Below are positions 9,248 to 19,032 of a stretch of 56,532 bases of DNA, piece after piece. The notes below the pieces were generated by a model that was not told where the DNA came from, made no database searches, and was given only the letters and a program-made list of their open reading frames with translations. The stretch's first letter is position 1, and each line of letters opens with the position of its first letter. Source of the DNA: Lachnospiraceae bacterium (GTDB lineage: Bacteria > Bacillota > Clostridia > Lachnospirales > Lachnospiraceae); contig SVEA01000177.1 in NCBI GenBank assembly GCA_015057615.1, positions 1-56,532 of the forward strand, in the 5' to 3' direction. The position numbers and the translations under genes were made by a program.

Positions 9248-9649
9248 TCATACTCTTCTGCGTTTAGGCGGGCGACATCCATTGTGCGGAACCGGAGTCA
9301 CATCCCTGATACTGGTTACTTCAATACCACAAGCTTGAAGCGCACGGATCGCTGCTTCTCTTCCTTGACCGGGACCTTTTACCATAACTTCAACGGATTT
9401 CAAACCATGAACAAGTGCTGCCTTCGCTGCTGTTTCTGCTGCTACCTGTGCTGCATATGCAGTTGATTTTCTTGAACCTCTAAAGCCTAATCCACCGGCA
9501 CTAGCCCAAGAAAGTGCATTTCCTTCAGCATCGGTCAGCGTAACAATTGTATTGTTAAAAGATGACTGAATGTGTGCCTGTCCACGATCGACATTCTTTT
9601 TCACACGCTTCTTTGTCATTTTTTTTGCTGCTGCTATTTTCTTAGCCAT
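9248..9649 (-). CDS. rpsK: 30S ribosomal protein S11
   Basis: S11 lines the 30S platform near the E site and mRNA exit. The 133-residue product contains the signature [20 protein letters not shown], the [10 protein letters not shown] motif and the C-terminal [13 protein letters not shown]. It follows rpsM after a 212-bp spacer and precedes rpsD by 15 bp. Length and sequence are ordinary. Confidence 0.98.
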   Translation of the reverse strand: MAKKIAAAKKMTKKRVKKNVDRGQAHIQSSFNNTIVTLTDAEGNALSWASAGGLGFRGSRKSTAYAAQVAAETAAKAALVHGLKSVEVMVKGPGQGREAAIRALQACGIEVTSIRDVTPVPHNGCRPPKRRRV

Positions 9650-9861
9650 CTAACAAACCCTCCTATTGGATTATTCAATGATCTGCCCGTCAATGATCCT
9701 TCACGGACAAAACCAAAGTTTTGATTAGTAAAAACTCGCCGGGCGTGTCTTTACTTAATCCTGACAAGCTGGCATCTGCATGCGCATTGCCAACCTGCTA
9801 CCATATTGTCCAAATATGAGTCTTCCTCACGGACATTATCGTATTCTATCTACCTATAATC

Positions 9862-10230
9862 TTATTTCTTCTTATTCGCTACCGTTCTTCTCGGGCCTTT
9901 TCTTGTTCTTGCATTCGTCTTTGTCTTCTGACCACGAACAGGAAGTCCCTTTCTATGACGGATTCCTCTATAGCATCCGATCTCTTGTAATCTCTTAATG
10001 TTAAGAGCGGTTTCTCTTCTTAAATCACCCTCAACGGTTTGTGTTTCATCGATAACATCACGAATTCTGGCAACTTCCTCATCTGTTAAATCACGGACAC
10101 GAGTCTCCGGATTAACATTAGCAGCAGCAAGAATACGATGTGAACTTGCTCTACCGATACCATAGATATAGGTAAGTCCGATCTCAACACGTTTCTCTCT
10201 TGGTAAATCTACACCACTAATACGAGCCAT
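9862..10230 (-). CDS. rpsM: 30S ribosomal protein S13
   Basis: S13 sits in the 30S head and bridges to the large subunit and P-site tRNA. The 122-residue protein starts [26 protein letters not shown] (given here only as the known family start) and ends with the [17 protein letters not shown] basic tail. GGAGGTG lies upstream of the ATG. It follows a 280-nt spacer after rpmJ that appears structured and may hold a regulatory leader. Confidence 0.98.
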   Translation of the reverse strand: MARISGVDLPREKRVEIGLTYIYGIGRASSHRILAAANVNPETRVRDLTDEEVARIRDVIDETQTVEGDLRRETALNIKRLQEIGCYRGIRHRKGLPVRGQKTKTNARTRKGPRRTVANKKK

Positions 10231-10510
10231 GTGTTTAATACACCTCCAAATAATATTTGTTTTTCATAAACACGTAATGCCCTGCATTACGCCAGCCGCT
10301 TTAAATTGTAACGAACAAAGGTGCATAGCCTTTGCTGCTAAGACTCCGTGATGACGGCACGGTTCTTAAGACAAACAAACAGTGAGTCTGCATGTCTGCC
10401 CACAATATCACAAAGATCCTGTCGCTAGCAACAGTAATTTGTAACACAAAAAGCAAGAACTAGATTATATAAAACAACAGTTAGTTTTTGAGGTACCAAC
10501 TTATTGTAAA
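10231..10510 (-). promoter_or_regulatory. Structured 280-nt region before rpsM, possible alpha-operon leader
   Basis: Between rpmJ and rpsM the minus strand carries hairpins including CAAAGGctatgcaCCTTTG and GTAATGCagGGCATTAC, the latter close to the rpsM ribosome binding site. A TATAAT hexamer lies at 10464-10469, but the matching -35 (CTCAAA) is poor. The length, the stems and the position before the S13-S11-S4-alpha-L17 genes fit a translational control region, perhaps responding to S4. That is inference. Confidence 0.4.
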
Positions 10511-10624
10511 TTAGCCTTGTCTTTGTTTGTGTTTCGGGTTTTCACAGATTACTCTGACACTACCCTTTCTCTTAATAACTTTGCATTTCTCGCAAATTGG
10601 TTTTACTGATGATCTTACTTTCAC
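10511..10624 (-). CDS. rpmJ: 50S ribosomal protein L36
   Basis: L36 is the smallest large-subunit protein and binds zinc. The 37-codon frame uses a GTG start with AAAGGGGTGA just upstream and reads [14 protein letters not shown], then [22 protein letters not shown]. The cysteine and histidine set (C11, C14, C27, H32) of the zinc-binding form is intact. It lies between infA and rpsM, its standard position. Confidence 0.96.
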   Translation of the reverse strand: MKVRSSVKPICEKCKVIKRKGSVRVICENPKHKQRQG

Positions 10625-10792
10625 AGTAATTCACCCCTTTCAAAAAAGTCCATTTTTTATTATATCACCGCAGAAATATAATAGCAAGCAATATTTTAAT
10701 TTCACCTTATAAAAAATCTGGAATCACATAATACCATGAGTAAATTTATTCTATTATGGATTCCTTTATCAAAATTCAGGTAGTTCAATCGA

Positions 10793-11011
10793 CTATTTGT
10801 CACGCCATATAATTCTTCCCTTGGTTAAATCATATGGAGATAACTCTAAAGTTACTTTATCGCCGGGTACGATCTTAATAAAGTTCATGCGAAGCTTACC
10901 ACTAATATGTGCTAATACCTTATGTCCATTTACTAATTCAACCTGGAACATCGCATTGGGCAGTTTTTCAACTACCGTTCCTTCAATCTCAACAACATCG
11001 GTTTTTGACAT
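10793..11011 (-). CDS. infA: Translation initiation factor IF-1
   Basis: IF-1 occupies the 30S A site during initiation. The 72-residue product is a single OB fold with the family pattern [33 protein letters not shown] and a final GRIIWRDK. It starts immediately after the stop of the upstream KOW-domain gene, and AAGGAGG is contained in the end of that gene. rpmJ follows 168 bp later. Confidence 0.98.
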   Translation of the reverse strand: MSKTDVVEIEGTVVEKLPNAMFQVELVNGHKVLAHISGKLRMNFIKIVPGDKVTLELSPYDLTKGRIIWRDK

Positions 11012-11344
11012 TTACTCAACCTCCTTACTTGAATTTCTATCCTGCATCTGCTTAATTGCTCTTTTGATTTCCTCATTACCCGCCTTCTTATTCTTGATTT
11101 TCATGGCAAGCTCGGAGTCAAAAGCATTTAACAAATTAACATGTTTCCACTTTTTCTTTTTCGGACGGTCCAACGTTCTGATTTTCCCATCCACTAAATA
11201 TACATATTCACTTTCGATATCTATTATAACATACCATCTTCCGGTGTCATGACCGGCAGCTGATATGACATAACCTCCGACTTTACTTTTGTCCAACATA
11301 TACTGCAACAAGCCTTTCTTCTGGGATAAATGGGTTACCCTCAT
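11012..11344 (-). CDS. KOW-domain RNA-binding protein (L14e-like)
   Basis: The N-terminal part carries a KOW-like motif, VGGYVISAAGHDTGRWYVII, followed by EYVYLVDGKIRTLDRPKKKKWKHVNLL, which resembles the fold of eukaryotic and archaeal ribosomal protein L14e. The C-terminal 35 residues are a charged helix. Its role is unknown; position between map and infA suggests a ribosome- or RNA-associated function. The first ATG overlaps the map stop codon; an internal ATG at 11299 (MLDKSKVGGYV) matches the domain boundary better, and I cannot decide between them. Confidence 0.8.
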   Translation of the reverse strand: MRVTHLSQKKGLLQYMLDKSKVGGYVISAAGHDTGRWYVIIDIESEYVYLVDGKIRTLDRPKKKKWKHVNLLNAFDSELAMKIKNKKAGNEEIKRAIKQMQDRNSSKEVE

Positions 11345-12102
11345 TATGCCTTATATAAGGTAAGGATCTCCGGTTCTTCGTCCGTGATCAATACGGTATT
11401 TTCATAATGCGCTGAGAGTGAGCCATCGGCGGTGACTACGGTCCAATCGTTGTCATCCCACAGGACATCATATCGTCCCACATTTACCATTGGTTCAATT
11501 GCCAGGGTCATCCCGGCTTCCAGCTTCGGTCCTCTGCGTTTTTGTCTGAAATTTGGTATCTGCGGCTCCTCATGAAGATTTCTTCCAATTCCATGTCCCA
11601 CCAAATCTCTGACCACCGAATAACCAAAGGATTCTACGTACTTCTGAATAGCTTCTGAAATCTCATGTAAATGATAGCCCTGTTTTGCATACTTTATTCC
11701 TTCGTAAAAGCTTTGTTTCGTAACTTCGATCAGTTTTGCTGCTTCCTTTGAGATTTCACCTACTGCCACCGTTCTTGCCGCATCGGAATGATATCCTTTA
11801 TAGATCACTCCGCCGTCCAGACTGACAATATCCCCGTCCTTTAAGACATGCTTATGATCCGGAATTCCATGAACCACTTCATCGTTAATCGATACACAAA
11901 GCGATGCCGGAAATCCTTCGTAGTTTAAAAAGGAAGGAACGCAGTGAAAGTCTTTGATCAATTCCCTGCATTTTCTATCAATATCCAGAGTTGTTATGCC
12001 TGGGCGGATAAATTGCTGTAATTCTTCCAGAACAATGGAAAGAATACGTCCGGACTCCCTCATATATTCAATTTCTTTCTCTGACTTAATCGTTATTGAC
12101 AA
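11344..12102 (-). CDS. map: Type I methionine aminopeptidase
   Basis: This enzyme removes the initiator methionine from nascent proteins. The 252-residue protein has the pita-bread fold with all metal ligands visible: the two aspartates in SLDGGVIYKGYHSDAART, His in GHGIGRNLHEEP, Glu in LAIEPM, and Glu in HYENTVLIT. The start is a TTG with AAAGGAAG eight bases upstream. It follows adk after a 173-bp gap with several small hairpins and overlaps the KOW gene by one base. Confidence 0.97.
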   Translation of the reverse strand: MSITIKSEKEIEYMRESGRILSIVLEELQQFIRPGITTLDIDRKCRELIKDFHCVPSFLNYEGFPASLCVSINDEVVHGIPDHKHVLKDGDIVSLDGGVIYKGYHSDAARTVAVGEISKEAAKLIEVTKQSFYEGIKYAKQGYHLHEISEAIQKYVESFGYSVVRDLVGHGIGRNLHEEPQIPNFRQKRRGPKLEAGMTLAIEPMVNVGRYDVLWDDNDWTVVTADGSLSAHYENTVLITDEEPEILTLYKA

Positions 12103-12275
12103 TATAATCTCTTCCTTTCAATACTGGTGATATCGGATTCTGATCCAATATCAACTCCTTCTGCTTGCAATCGTCGGATTAATTACAACTAACGCCCATG
12201 TTTTCTGGGCATAAGTCTTGAAGAATAGCTGCTTTTGCTATTCTTGTAATGGCTCGTGTTTTTTACGAGACTATT

Positions 12276-12920
12276 TTAACCTTCAATAATTTGAACGATC
12301 TCATGGAATGTCTCATCCATATCCTTTGCTCCATCCACGGATTTTAGAATACCTTTCTTCGAATAGTATTCAATCAGCGGCTGCGTCTGCTCATGGTATA
12401 CTACAAGGCGTTTCTTGACGGTCTCCGGCTTATCATCTTCACGAAGTACCAGCGGCTTGCCGCATACATCACAGATGCCCTCTTTTATCGGGGGAATGTT
12501 AACGATATGATAGGTTGCTCCGCAATTAAGGCATGCTCTTCTTCCTGCCATACGTTTGATGATATCCTCGTCCGAGACATCGACATCAATGGCATATTCC
12601 ACTGCATCGCCATTCTTACCAAGCCCCTCATCAAGCGCCTCTGCCTGGGGAATCGTTCTTGGAAATCCGTCTAAGACATAGCCGTTTTCACAATCCGGTT
12701 TCTTAAAACGATCCACTACCAAATCTACCACCAATTCATCCGGCACCAAAAGTCCCTGGTCCATATAGACCTTCGCTTTTTTGCCAAGCTCCGTTCCATT
12801 TTTGATATTGGCACGGAAAATATCTCCGGTAGAGATATGCGGAATATTGTATTTTGATGCTAATTTTTTTGCCTGAGTACCTTTTCCCGCTCCGGGGGCT
12901 CCTAGCATAATAATCTTCAT
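12276..12920 (-). CDS. adk: Adenylate kinase, zinc-lid form
   Basis: Adk interconverts ATP + AMP and 2 ADP. The 214-residue protein has Walker A GAPGAGKGT at residues 7-15, the AMP-site STGDIFR, DGFPRT, and the LID segment with four cysteines at 130, 133, 150 and 153 that bind structural zinc, as in most Gram-positive enzymes. It sits between secY and map in the usual spc-operon order. Confidence 0.98.
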   Translation of the reverse strand: MKIIMLGAPGAGKGTQAKKLASKYNIPHISTGDIFRANIKNGTELGKKAKVYMDQGLLVPDELVVDLVVDRFKKPDCENGYVLDGFPRTIPQAEALDEGLGKNGDAVEYAIDVDVSDEDIIKRMAGRRACLNCGATYHIVNIPPIKEGICDVCGKPLVLREDDKPETVKKRLVVYHEQTQPLIEYYSKKGILKSVDGAKDMDETFHEIVQIIEG

Positions 12921-13072
12921 GATTTAAAACCTCCTGTAATGCTTGGCTGTTCGTTATTCTAATGTCTTCTGTTAAATATATGCTTCCGGTCAGATGAATG
13001 ATATTGCAACTGTAAATTTTGAATCACAATACCCCTTATGAGGCTTATGAAAGCCTCATAACGGGATCATCA

Positions 13073-14395
13073 TTAATCATTCAGGAAACCTTTGTAGTGT
13101 CGTACCAGTAAGAGAGATTCAATCTGCTTGATTGTCTCAATGATAACACCAACAACAATAATAATTGATGTACCACCAAAGCTTACTGTGGCACCAAATG
13201 CGCCTGAGAAAATTATAGGTATCACGGAAACAATTGTTAAGCCAATTGCTCCGATCAAAATTACATGATTAAGTACTTTCGTCAAATAATCTGTTGTCGG
13301 TTTACCGGGACGAATACCGGGAATGAATCCGCCCTGCTTCTTCATATTGTTTGCTATTTCAATCGGATTAAAGGTAATGGATGTATAGAAATAAGCAAAG
13401 AATATAATCAAAGCAATATAGATCAGTAATCCAAGGGAATACTTAAATTCTCCCCAACCTTTAAATATAAGCCAGCTTCTTTGATCCAGTACCTTTAATA
13501 CCTTCGGCCAAAAGTAAGCTCTTGCCGGAGCTACCCCGAAGAAGGATCCGATTAAAATCGGAAAGTTCATTAAGGAACTGGCAAAAATAACAGGCATAAC
13601 ACCTGCTGTATTTACTTTTAACGGAATATTAGAGGTTTGTCCACCTACCATTTTTCTTCCCTGTACTTTTTTCGTATACTGCACCGAAATCTTTCTTTCT
13701 CCATCCTGCAGAATAAGAACCAGTACAATCGTAAGGATAACAACCGCCAGAATAATAACCGCTGCTAATATGCCCTTACCAACTGCTTTTTTATAGATAA
13801 ACTGATAATACAGATTGGTAAAGTCAGTTGGCATTGTTGATACAATATTGATTAATAAGATAATAGAAATACCGTTGCCGACACCTTTTTGCGTAATCTG
13901 TTCACCCAGCCACATGAGAAATGCTGAACCTGCAGTAAAGGACGCGATAATAACTACCACATTAGTAAAACTCAAGCCACCCTCTAAGGCACCTGTGCTG
14001 CCGAAACCAATTGCCATTGCACCCGATTCTATAACAGCTAAAGCAACTGTCATGTAGCGGGTTAATTCATTGATTTTCTTTCTTCCGTCTTCTCCCTCTT
14101 TCTGAATCTCTTCCAACTTCGGAATCGCTATCGTTAAGAGCTGTACGATAATAGATGCAGAAATATAAGGGGAGATACTCAGCGCAAAAATAGACATTTT
14201 AGAAAAGGATCCACCAGTTAAGATATTGAAGAATCCTAATGAACTGGCATTAAACCACTGCTCCGTAACGTCCCTGCTTATGGCAGGTGCTGGGAGCAGG
14301 GTTCCCAGCCTTACTATGATAAGTGCGAAAAAAGTATAAATGAGTTTGCTTCGTATATCCTTAACTTTAAAAGCATTTCGGAGTGTTTTAAACAT
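13073..14395 (-). CDS. secY: Protein translocase subunit SecY
   Basis: SecY is the protein-conducting channel in the cytoplasmic membrane and partners SecE (encoded at 53340-53552). The 440-residue protein has ten predicted membrane helices, including the plug region GGSFSKMSIFALSISPYISASII and the cytoplasmic loop with GVGNGIS and the C-terminal QIESLLLVRHYKGFL. Its start overlaps the rplO stop by one base, showing translational coupling. Confidence 0.98.
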   Translation of the reverse strand: MFKTLRNAFKVKDIRSKLIYTFFALIIVRLGTLLPAPAISRDVTEQWFNASSLGFFNILTGGSFSKMSIFALSISPYISASIIVQLLTIAIPKLEEIQKEGEDGRKKINELTRYMTVALAVIESGAMAIGFGSTGALEGGLSFTNVVVIIASFTAGSAFLMWLGEQITQKGVGNGISIILLINIVSTMPTDFTNLYYQFIYKKAVGKGILAAVIILAVVILTIVLVLILQDGERKISVQYTKKVQGRKMVGGQTSNIPLKVNTAGVMPVIFASSLMNFPILIGSFFGVAPARAYFWPKVLKVLDQRSWLIFKGWGEFKYSLGLLIYIALIIFFAYFYTSITFNPIEIANNMKKQGGFIPGIRPGKPTTDYLTKVLNHVILIGAIGLTIVSVIPIIFSGAFGATVSFGGTSIIIVVGVIIETIKQIESLLLVRHYKGFLND

Positions 14396-14844
14396 TAGAT
14401 CACCTCAGCATTTCCACCAAGAGCCTGTATTTTCTCAATTGCACTTGCACTAAATGCATTAACCTTGACATCAAGCTTCTTAGTTAATTCCCCATTTCCA
14501 AGAATCTTTACACCGTCTTTCGGGTTTTTAATAATTCCTGCTTCTATTAATGAATCAACTGTTACTGTAGCACCTTCATCAAATCTATTTAACACATCTA
14601 CATTAATTGCAACGATTTCTTTTGTATTTCTATTGGTAAAACCACGCTTCGGGATTCTTCTGTATAATGGCATCTGGCCACCCTCGAATCCTATTCTAGG
14701 AGCTCCGGAACGAGCCTTCTGGCCTTTATGACCTTTACCGGCTGTCTTACCGTTTCCTGAACCATGACCACGGCCTCTTCTAAAATTATTGCTTTGTTTG
14801 GAACCGTCTGCGGGTCTCAATTCTGATAGATTCATCTTGCGCAC
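14395..14844 (-). CDS. rplO: 50S ribosomal protein L15
   Basis: L15 is a late-assembly protein of the large subunit. The 149-residue product has the glycine-rich [21 protein letters not shown] extension (cited as family feature), [18 protein letters not shown], and a C-terminal globular domain. It is preceded by rpmD with a 15-bp gap and overlaps secY. Confidence 0.98.
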   Translation of the reverse strand: MRKMNLSELRPADGSKQSNNFRRGRGHGSGNGKTAGKGHKGQKARSGAPRIGFEGGQMPLYRRIPKRGFTNRNTKEIVAINVDVLNRFDEGATVTVDSLIEAGIIKNPKDGVKILGNGELTKKLDVKVNAFSASAIEKIQALGGNAEVI

Positions 14845-14859
14845 CTCCTTTTTTGCTTA

Positions 14860-15042
14860 TTATATTTCTTCTACCTTTACTAAATGCTTAACCTGTTCGA
14901 TCATTCCTCTAACTGCAGCGTTATCCGGCATCTCAACCGTCTTATTAAGTTTTCTAAGACCAAGAGCCTCTACCGTTTTGCAGTGTTTTGGAATGGCACC
15001 GATTGTAGATTTTACTAAAGTAATTTTTAATTTACCTGCCAT
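14860..15042 (-). CDS. rpmD: 50S ribosomal protein L30
   Basis: L30 is a small two-layer alpha/beta protein on the large subunit. The 60-residue product starts MAGKLKITLVKSTIGAIPKH and has the family LRKLNKTVEMPDNAAVRGM. It lies between rpsE and rplO as usual. Confidence 0.97.
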   Translation of the reverse strand: MAGKLKITLVKSTIGAIPKHCKTVEALGLRKLNKTVEMPDNAAVRGMIEQVKHLVKVEEI

Positions 15043-15088
15043 TTTGACACCTCCATATTTAATAATTACGTGGTAGAGCCGCCGCCGT

Positions 15089-15598
15089 TTACCGGATCAG
15101 CTGTTCTACTGCTATGCCACGAAGTTTAGCTACTTCCTCAGGGGTCTTTAATTGGCTCAATCCTTCAATTGTAGCAAGAACAACATTCTGTTTATTGTTA
15201 GAACCAAGTGACTTGGTACGGATGTTCTTAAAGCCTGCGAGTTCAAGCACATTACGTACAGGACCGCCTGCGATAACTCCGGTACCTTCCGGTGCACGTT
15301 TCAGTAAAACGGTTGCACTACCGAATTTACCGATGAAGTCGTGGGGCACACTGCCATTTTCGTCAATTGGTAAGCTTATTAATTTCTTTATGGCATCTTC
15401 TTTTCCTTTACGGATAGCCTCTGGAATTTCAGCAGCTTTTCCCAAGCCTGCACCAACGTGGCCGTTCTTATCACCTACAACAACGAGTGCTGTAAATCTC
15501 ATATTACGTCCACCTTTAACAACCTTAGTAACACGCTTGATGGATACTACTTTATCTTCTAATTCCATTTGACTGGCATCAACGATTGTTCGTTTCAT
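15089..15598 (-). CDS. rpsE: 30S ribosomal protein S5
   Basis: S5 takes part in decoding accuracy and mRNA unwinding at the entry channel. The 169-residue protein has the double-stranded RNA-binding-like N-terminal domain ([30 protein letters not shown]) and the C-terminal domain with [21 protein letters not shown]. It follows rplR by 15 bp. Confidence 0.98.
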   Translation of the reverse strand: MKRTIVDASQMELEDKVVSIKRVTKVVKGGRNMRFTALVVVGDKNGHVGAGLGKAAEIPEAIRKGKEDAIKKLISLPIDENGSVPHDFIGKFGSATVLLKRAPEGTGVIAGGPVRNVLELAGFKNIRTKSLGSNNKQNVVLATIEGLSQLKTPEEVAKLRGIAVEQLIR

Positions 15599-15613
15599 GT
15601 TTTTCCTCCTTGC

Positions 15614-15982
15614 TTAGAATTTCAGACCAGCCTCGCGGGCTGCATCTGCCAATGCTTTAATCTTTCCTTGATATATGAAGCCGCCTCTATCAAAGACAAC
15701 CGTCTCAATTCCTTTTTCCAATGCTTTCTTTGCAATACCAGTTCCTAAATATGCTGCTGCCGCTCCATCGTTGGTTCTTTGTAATTCAGCCTTAACATCC
15801 TTATCCAGTGTAGAGGCTGCAACTAAAGTATTGCCAACAGTATCGTCAATAATCTGGGCGTACATATGATTGTTGCTTCTAAACACAGCTAAACGCGGTC
15901 TCTCAGGAGTACCCGTGAAACGATTACGGATTTTCAGATGTTTTTTTCTTCGTACTTCTACTCTAGATTCCTTATTTACCAT
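15614..15982 (-). CDS. rplR: 50S ribosomal protein L18
   Basis: L18 binds 5S rRNA and helps place it in the central protuberance. The 122-residue product has the basic N-terminus ([13 protein letters not shown]), [20 protein letters not shown] and the C-terminal [24 protein letters not shown]. It sits between rplF and rpsE. Confidence 0.98.
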   Translation of the reverse strand: MVNKESRVEVRRKKHLKIRNRFTGTPERPRLAVFRSNNHMYAQIIDDTVGNTLVAASTLDKDVKAELQRTNDGAAAAYLGTGIAKKALEKGIETVVFDRGGFIYQGKIKALADAAREAGLKF

Positions 15983-16000
15983 TATATTTCACTCCTCCCT

Positions 16001-16543
16001 TTATTTCTTACCGGTCTTACCAACTTTGCGTCGAATCACTTCATCAGCATATTTAATACCTTTGCCCTTATACGGCTCCGGTCTTCTCTTATCTCTGATC
16101 TCAGCGGCGTATTGGCCAACCTTTTCTTTATCGATACCTTTAATAGTAATCTTGTTTTGTCCGTCCAGTACGGTTTCCACACCTTCCGGATCTGTCATAA
16201 CTACCGGATGAGAAAATCCGAGTGTTAAAGTTAAATCTTTACCGGATTTTGCAGCTCTGTAACCAACACCGTTGATCTCCAGATGCTTCTCATAACCTTC
16301 GGTTACACCGGTAACCATATTTGCGATCAAAGTTCTTGTAAGACCATGCAATGCCTTAAATTTCTTAAGGTCATTTGGTCTTGTAACAACAACCGCGGAG
16401 TCTTCTATTTTAATTCCTAATTCTGCGGGTAACACTCTTACTAATGTTCCCTTCGGACCCTTAACGGTCACTTTATTATTTTCTGCTACATCTACAGTTA
16501 CACCTGCAGGTATAGCGATAGGCATTCTTCCTATACGTGACAT
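16001..16543 (-). CDS. rplF: 50S ribosomal protein L6
   Basis: L6 lies at the base of the L7/L12 stalk near the sarcin-ricin loop. I chose the ATG at 16543 ([14 protein letters not shown], 180 residues) because AGGAGGTGC precedes it and it matches the family; an in-frame ATG 51 bases upstream would add residues with no homology. The C-terminal signature [11 protein letters not shown] is present. A 155-nt hairpin-rich spacer separates it from rpsH. Confidence 0.98.
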   Translation of the reverse strand: MSRIGRMPIAIPAGVTVDVAENNKVTVKGPKGTLVRVLPAELGIKIEDSAVVVTRPNDLKKFKALHGLTRTLIANMVTGVTEGYEKHLEINGVGYRAAKSGKDLTLTLGFSHPVVMTDPEGVETVLDGQNKITIKGIDKEKVGQYAAEIRDKRRPEPYKGKGIKYADEVIRRKVGKTGKK

Positions 16544-16599
16544 GCCCGCACCTCCTATTTTATTGTCGTAGGTTATTTGACAAAACGGACTCACAAAAA

Positions 16600-16690
16600 T
16601 TTCGTTTTTGCTCGTTGTCCGTAATCACTGATTATATCAGTACACCTCGATGCTCGAGGCTAAAATCAGATCTAAGATCTGATTTGATTA
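16600..16690 (-). other. Cluster of palindromes between rpsH and rplF
   Basis: The spacer contains several adjacent stems: AATCAGATCTtAGATCTGATT at 16662-16685, CCTCGAG/CTCGAGG near 16645, ACTGATATAATCAGT near 16628-16642, and GGAC/GTCC with an A-rich loop near 16585-16618. It is unusually structured for a within-operon spacer. There is no T-tract after the strongest stem, so it is not a typical terminator; processing or regulation of rplF is possible. Confidence 0.5.
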
Positions 16691-16698
16691 CTCCCATT

Positions 16699-17100
16699 TT
16701 ACCAAACGAATGCTAATACCTCGCCGCCTACATTCTGCTCTCTAGCTTCTTTGTCCGTCAGGACTCCTTTATTGGTCGAGATAATAGCAATGCCCAAGCC
16801 TCCGAGTACCTTTGGAAGCTGGTCTTTATTCGCATACACACGAAGACCTGGTTTTGAAATTCTCTTAAGGCCTGTGATAATCTTAACATTTTTATCTTTA
16901 CCATATTTTAAAGTGATATGGATTGTTTTATAGCTGCCAACTTCCTCAATTTCATATTTTCTGATGTAACCTTCCCTTTGAAGGATATCAGCAATCGCTA
17001 TTTTCATCTTAGAAGCAGGAACATCTACTGTATCATGTTTCGCAGTATTGGCATTACGAATTCTTGTAAGCATATCTGCAATTGGATCGCTCATTGTCAT
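16699..17100 (-). CDS. rpsH: 30S ribosomal protein S8
   Basis: S8 binds helix 21 of 16S rRNA and in many bacteria represses the spc operon. The 133-residue product has [15 protein letters not shown] near the N-terminus and [27 protein letters not shown] at the end (family features). AGGAGG lies before the ATG. It follows rpsN by 24 bp. Confidence 0.98.
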   Translation of the reverse strand: MTMSDPIADMLTRIRNANTAKHDTVDVPASKMKIAIADILQREGYIRKYEIEEVGSYKTIHITLKYGKDKNVKIITGLKRISKPGLRVYANKDQLPKVLGGLGIAIISTNKGVLTDKEAREQNVGGEVLAFVW

Positions 17101-17124
17101 AATATTTGCCTCCTTTCTTAACTT

Positions 17125-17310
17125 TTACCAGCTTGCTTTCTTTACTCCTGGTATCTGTCCTTTGTATGCTAATTCACGAAAACATATTCTGCAAATACCA
17201 TATTTTCTCAAATACGCATGTGGACGGCCACAGATTCTGCAACGATTATATTCTCTTGTGGAGAATTTCTGTGGGCGTTGCTGCTTTATTTTCATTGACT
17301 TTTTAGCCAT
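17125..17310 (-). CDS. rpsN: 30S ribosomal protein S14, zinc-binding type
   Basis: S14 binds the 30S head late in assembly. This is the short, 61-residue form with four cysteines (CRICGRPH and CRICF) that bind zinc, typical of Firmicutes. The N-terminus is [20 protein letters not shown]. It lies between rplE and rpsH. Confidence 0.98.
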   Translation of the reverse strand: MAKKSMKIKQQRPQKFSTREYNRCRICGRPHAYLRKYGICRICFRELAYKGQIPGVKKASW

Positions 17311-17323
17311 GGAAATTCCTCCT

Positions 17324-17863
17324 CTATTTTCTAAACGGCATACCGAATTGTGTCAATAATTCTCGAGCTTCTTCGTCTGTCTTAGCAGTTGTAACGAAGA
17401 TAACATCCATTCCTCTTACCTTATCCACCTTATCGTATTCAATTTCAGGGAAAATAAGCTGTTCCTTAATACCGATTGCATAGTTTCCTCTGCCATCGAA
17501 TGAGTTCGGGTTAACACCTCTAAAGTCACGTACTCGAGGTAAAGCTAAGTTAATTAAACGATCGGCAAATTCATACATCCTTTCGCCTCTTAAGGTAACC
17601 TTACATCCGATCGGCATACCTTCTCTTAACTTAAAGTTAGCAATGGAGTTTTTTGCTTTTGTAATAATCGGTTTCTGGCCTGCAATAATCTCAAGATCTT
17701 TCACTGCAGTATCTAAAACCTTAGCATTTTCCTTAGCCTCGCCAACACCCATGTTAATAACGATTTTATCTAATCTCGGCACTTCCATAACATTTTTATA
17801 TCCGAATTTCTTAGTCATGCCGGCTACTATTTCGTTTTTATACATCTCTTTTAATCTAGCCAA
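17324..17863 (-). CDS. rplE: 50S ribosomal protein L5
   Basis: L5 carries 5S rRNA into the central protuberance and touches the P-site tRNA. The 179-residue protein has [36 protein letters not shown] and [10 protein letters not shown] in order, all at normal positions. It follows rplX by 23 bp. Confidence 0.98.
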   Translation of the reverse strand: MARLKEMYKNEIVAGMTKKFGYKNVMEVPRLDKIVINMGVGEAKENAKVLDTAVKDLEIIAGQKPIITKAKNSIANFKLREGMPIGCKVTLRGERMYEFADRLINLALPRVRDFRGVNPNSFDGRGNYAIGIKEQLIFPEIEYDKVDKVRGMDVIFVTTAKTDEEARELLTQFGMPFRK

Positions 17864-17886
17864 CGTTAGTGTTCCTCCTCTCTGTA

Positions 17887-18204
17887 TTAATCAATTACAT
17901 CGCCTGTTGATTTAACGAAACGTACTTTCTGGGGACCTTTTTTACCTTCCACGGTCTTTAAACCAATTCTGGTAACCTTGCCCTTATGCACGTACATAAC
18001 GTTAGATACATCGATCGGCGCTTCCTGATGGATAATTCCACCCTTTGGATTAGCTTGGTTCGCTTTGCTGTGTTTGGTGATCATATTGATACCTTCTACC
18101 AATACTTTTTGGTCCTTCACAGAGATAACCTTGCCTTCTTTACCTTTATCTTTACCGGTGATTACCTTTACTGTATCACCTTTTTTGATTTTCATCGTTG
18201 CCAT
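17887..18204 (-). CDS. rplX: 50S ribosomal protein L24
   Basis: L24 is an assembly initiator of the large subunit. The 105-residue product carries the KOW motif ([20 protein letters not shown]) and [25 protein letters not shown] lies before the ATG. It sits between rplN and rplE. Confidence 0.98.
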   Translation of the reverse strand: MATMKIKKGDTVKVITGKDKGKEGKVISVKDQKVLVEGINMITKHSKANQANPKGGIIHQEAPIDVSNVMYVHKGKVTRIGLKTVEGKKGPQKVRFVKSTGDVID

Positions 18205-18218
18205 ACGTCGACACCCCC

Positions 18219-18587
18219 TTATAATACTTCTGGTGCTAAAGAAACGATTTTCATGAATTGTTTCTCTCTTAATTCTCTTGCTACCGGTCCAAAGATACGG
18301 GTTCCTCTTGGATTCTTGTCATCTTTTATTATAACAGCAGCATTCTCATCAAATCTAATATAAGAACCATCATTGCGGCGTGCGCCTTTCACGGAACGTA
18401 CGACAACCGCTTTCACCACGTCGCCTTTTTTAACAACTCCACCTGGTGTTGCATCTTTAACAGAAGCAACAATGATATCACCTATATTAGCATATCTTCT
18501 TGTTGAGCCGCCTAACACTCTGATACAAAGGATTTCTTTCGCACCGGTATTATCGGCAACTTTAAGTCTTGATTCTACTTGTATCAT
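18219..18587 (-). CDS. rplN: 50S ribosomal protein L14
   Basis: L14 forms intersubunit bridges and binds ribosome silencing factor. I chose the ATG at 18587 ([18 protein letters not shown], 122 residues), which matches the conserved start; the frame stays open for 21 codons upstream but those have no homology. [14 protein letters not shown] and the C-terminal [12 protein letters not shown] are present. A 130-nt spacer separates it from rpsQ. Confidence 0.98.
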   Translation of the reverse strand: MIQVESRLKVADNTGAKEILCIRVLGGSTRRYANIGDIIVASVKDATPGGVVKKGDVVKAVVVRSVKGARRNDGSYIRFDENAAVIIKDDKNPRGTRIFGPVARELREKQFMKIVSLAPEVL

Positions 18588-18717
18588 GATAATACTCCTT
18601 TCAGTTGTTGTACAACTGACCGCAGGTGATACCCCACGATCCTTTGTCATAACTTTATGAATTCGATACTTGCGAACTCTATTAAAACGGTATACCTAAG
18701 TGAAGGTATCCTATCGA

Positions 18718-18972
18718 TTATTTTGCTCTCTCAACGATCTCCACAAGTCTCCATCTCTTATCCTTGGATAAAGGTCTGGTTTCCATTACTTTTACTCTAT
18801 CGCCGATGTTGCAATCATTGTTTTCATCATGTGCCTTAAGCTTACGGGTTCTTTTTACAATCTTACCATACAAAGGATGCTTTACGTTGTCCGTAATTGC
18901 TACAACGATCGTCTTATCCATCTTGTTACTAACCACTTTGCCGACACGAGCTTTTCTTAGATTTCTTTCCAC
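18718..18972 (-). CDS. rpsQ: 30S ribosomal protein S17
   Basis: S17 is a primary 16S-binding protein with an OB fold. I chose the GTG at 18972 ([19 protein letters not shown], 84 residues) because GAAAGGAG lies seven bases before it; an upstream in-frame ATG would add eight unconserved residues. The [19 protein letters not shown] signature is present. It follows rpmC. Confidence 0.96.
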   Translation of the reverse strand: MERNLRKARVGKVVSNKMDKTIVVAITDNVKHPLYGKIVKRTRKLKAHDENNDCNIGDRVKVMETRPLSKDKRWRLVEIVERAK

Positions 18973-19032
18973 AATGAAACTCCTTTCTATGACCACGGGT
19001 CGAACCGAAGGATTTGACCGAACGGTCTATTT

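Noticed and set aside
11161-11300. Ribosomal protein L14e proper
   Set aside because: Only the KOW-like fold is shared; the gene is bacterial-type in size and place, so I did not assign the ribosomal name.
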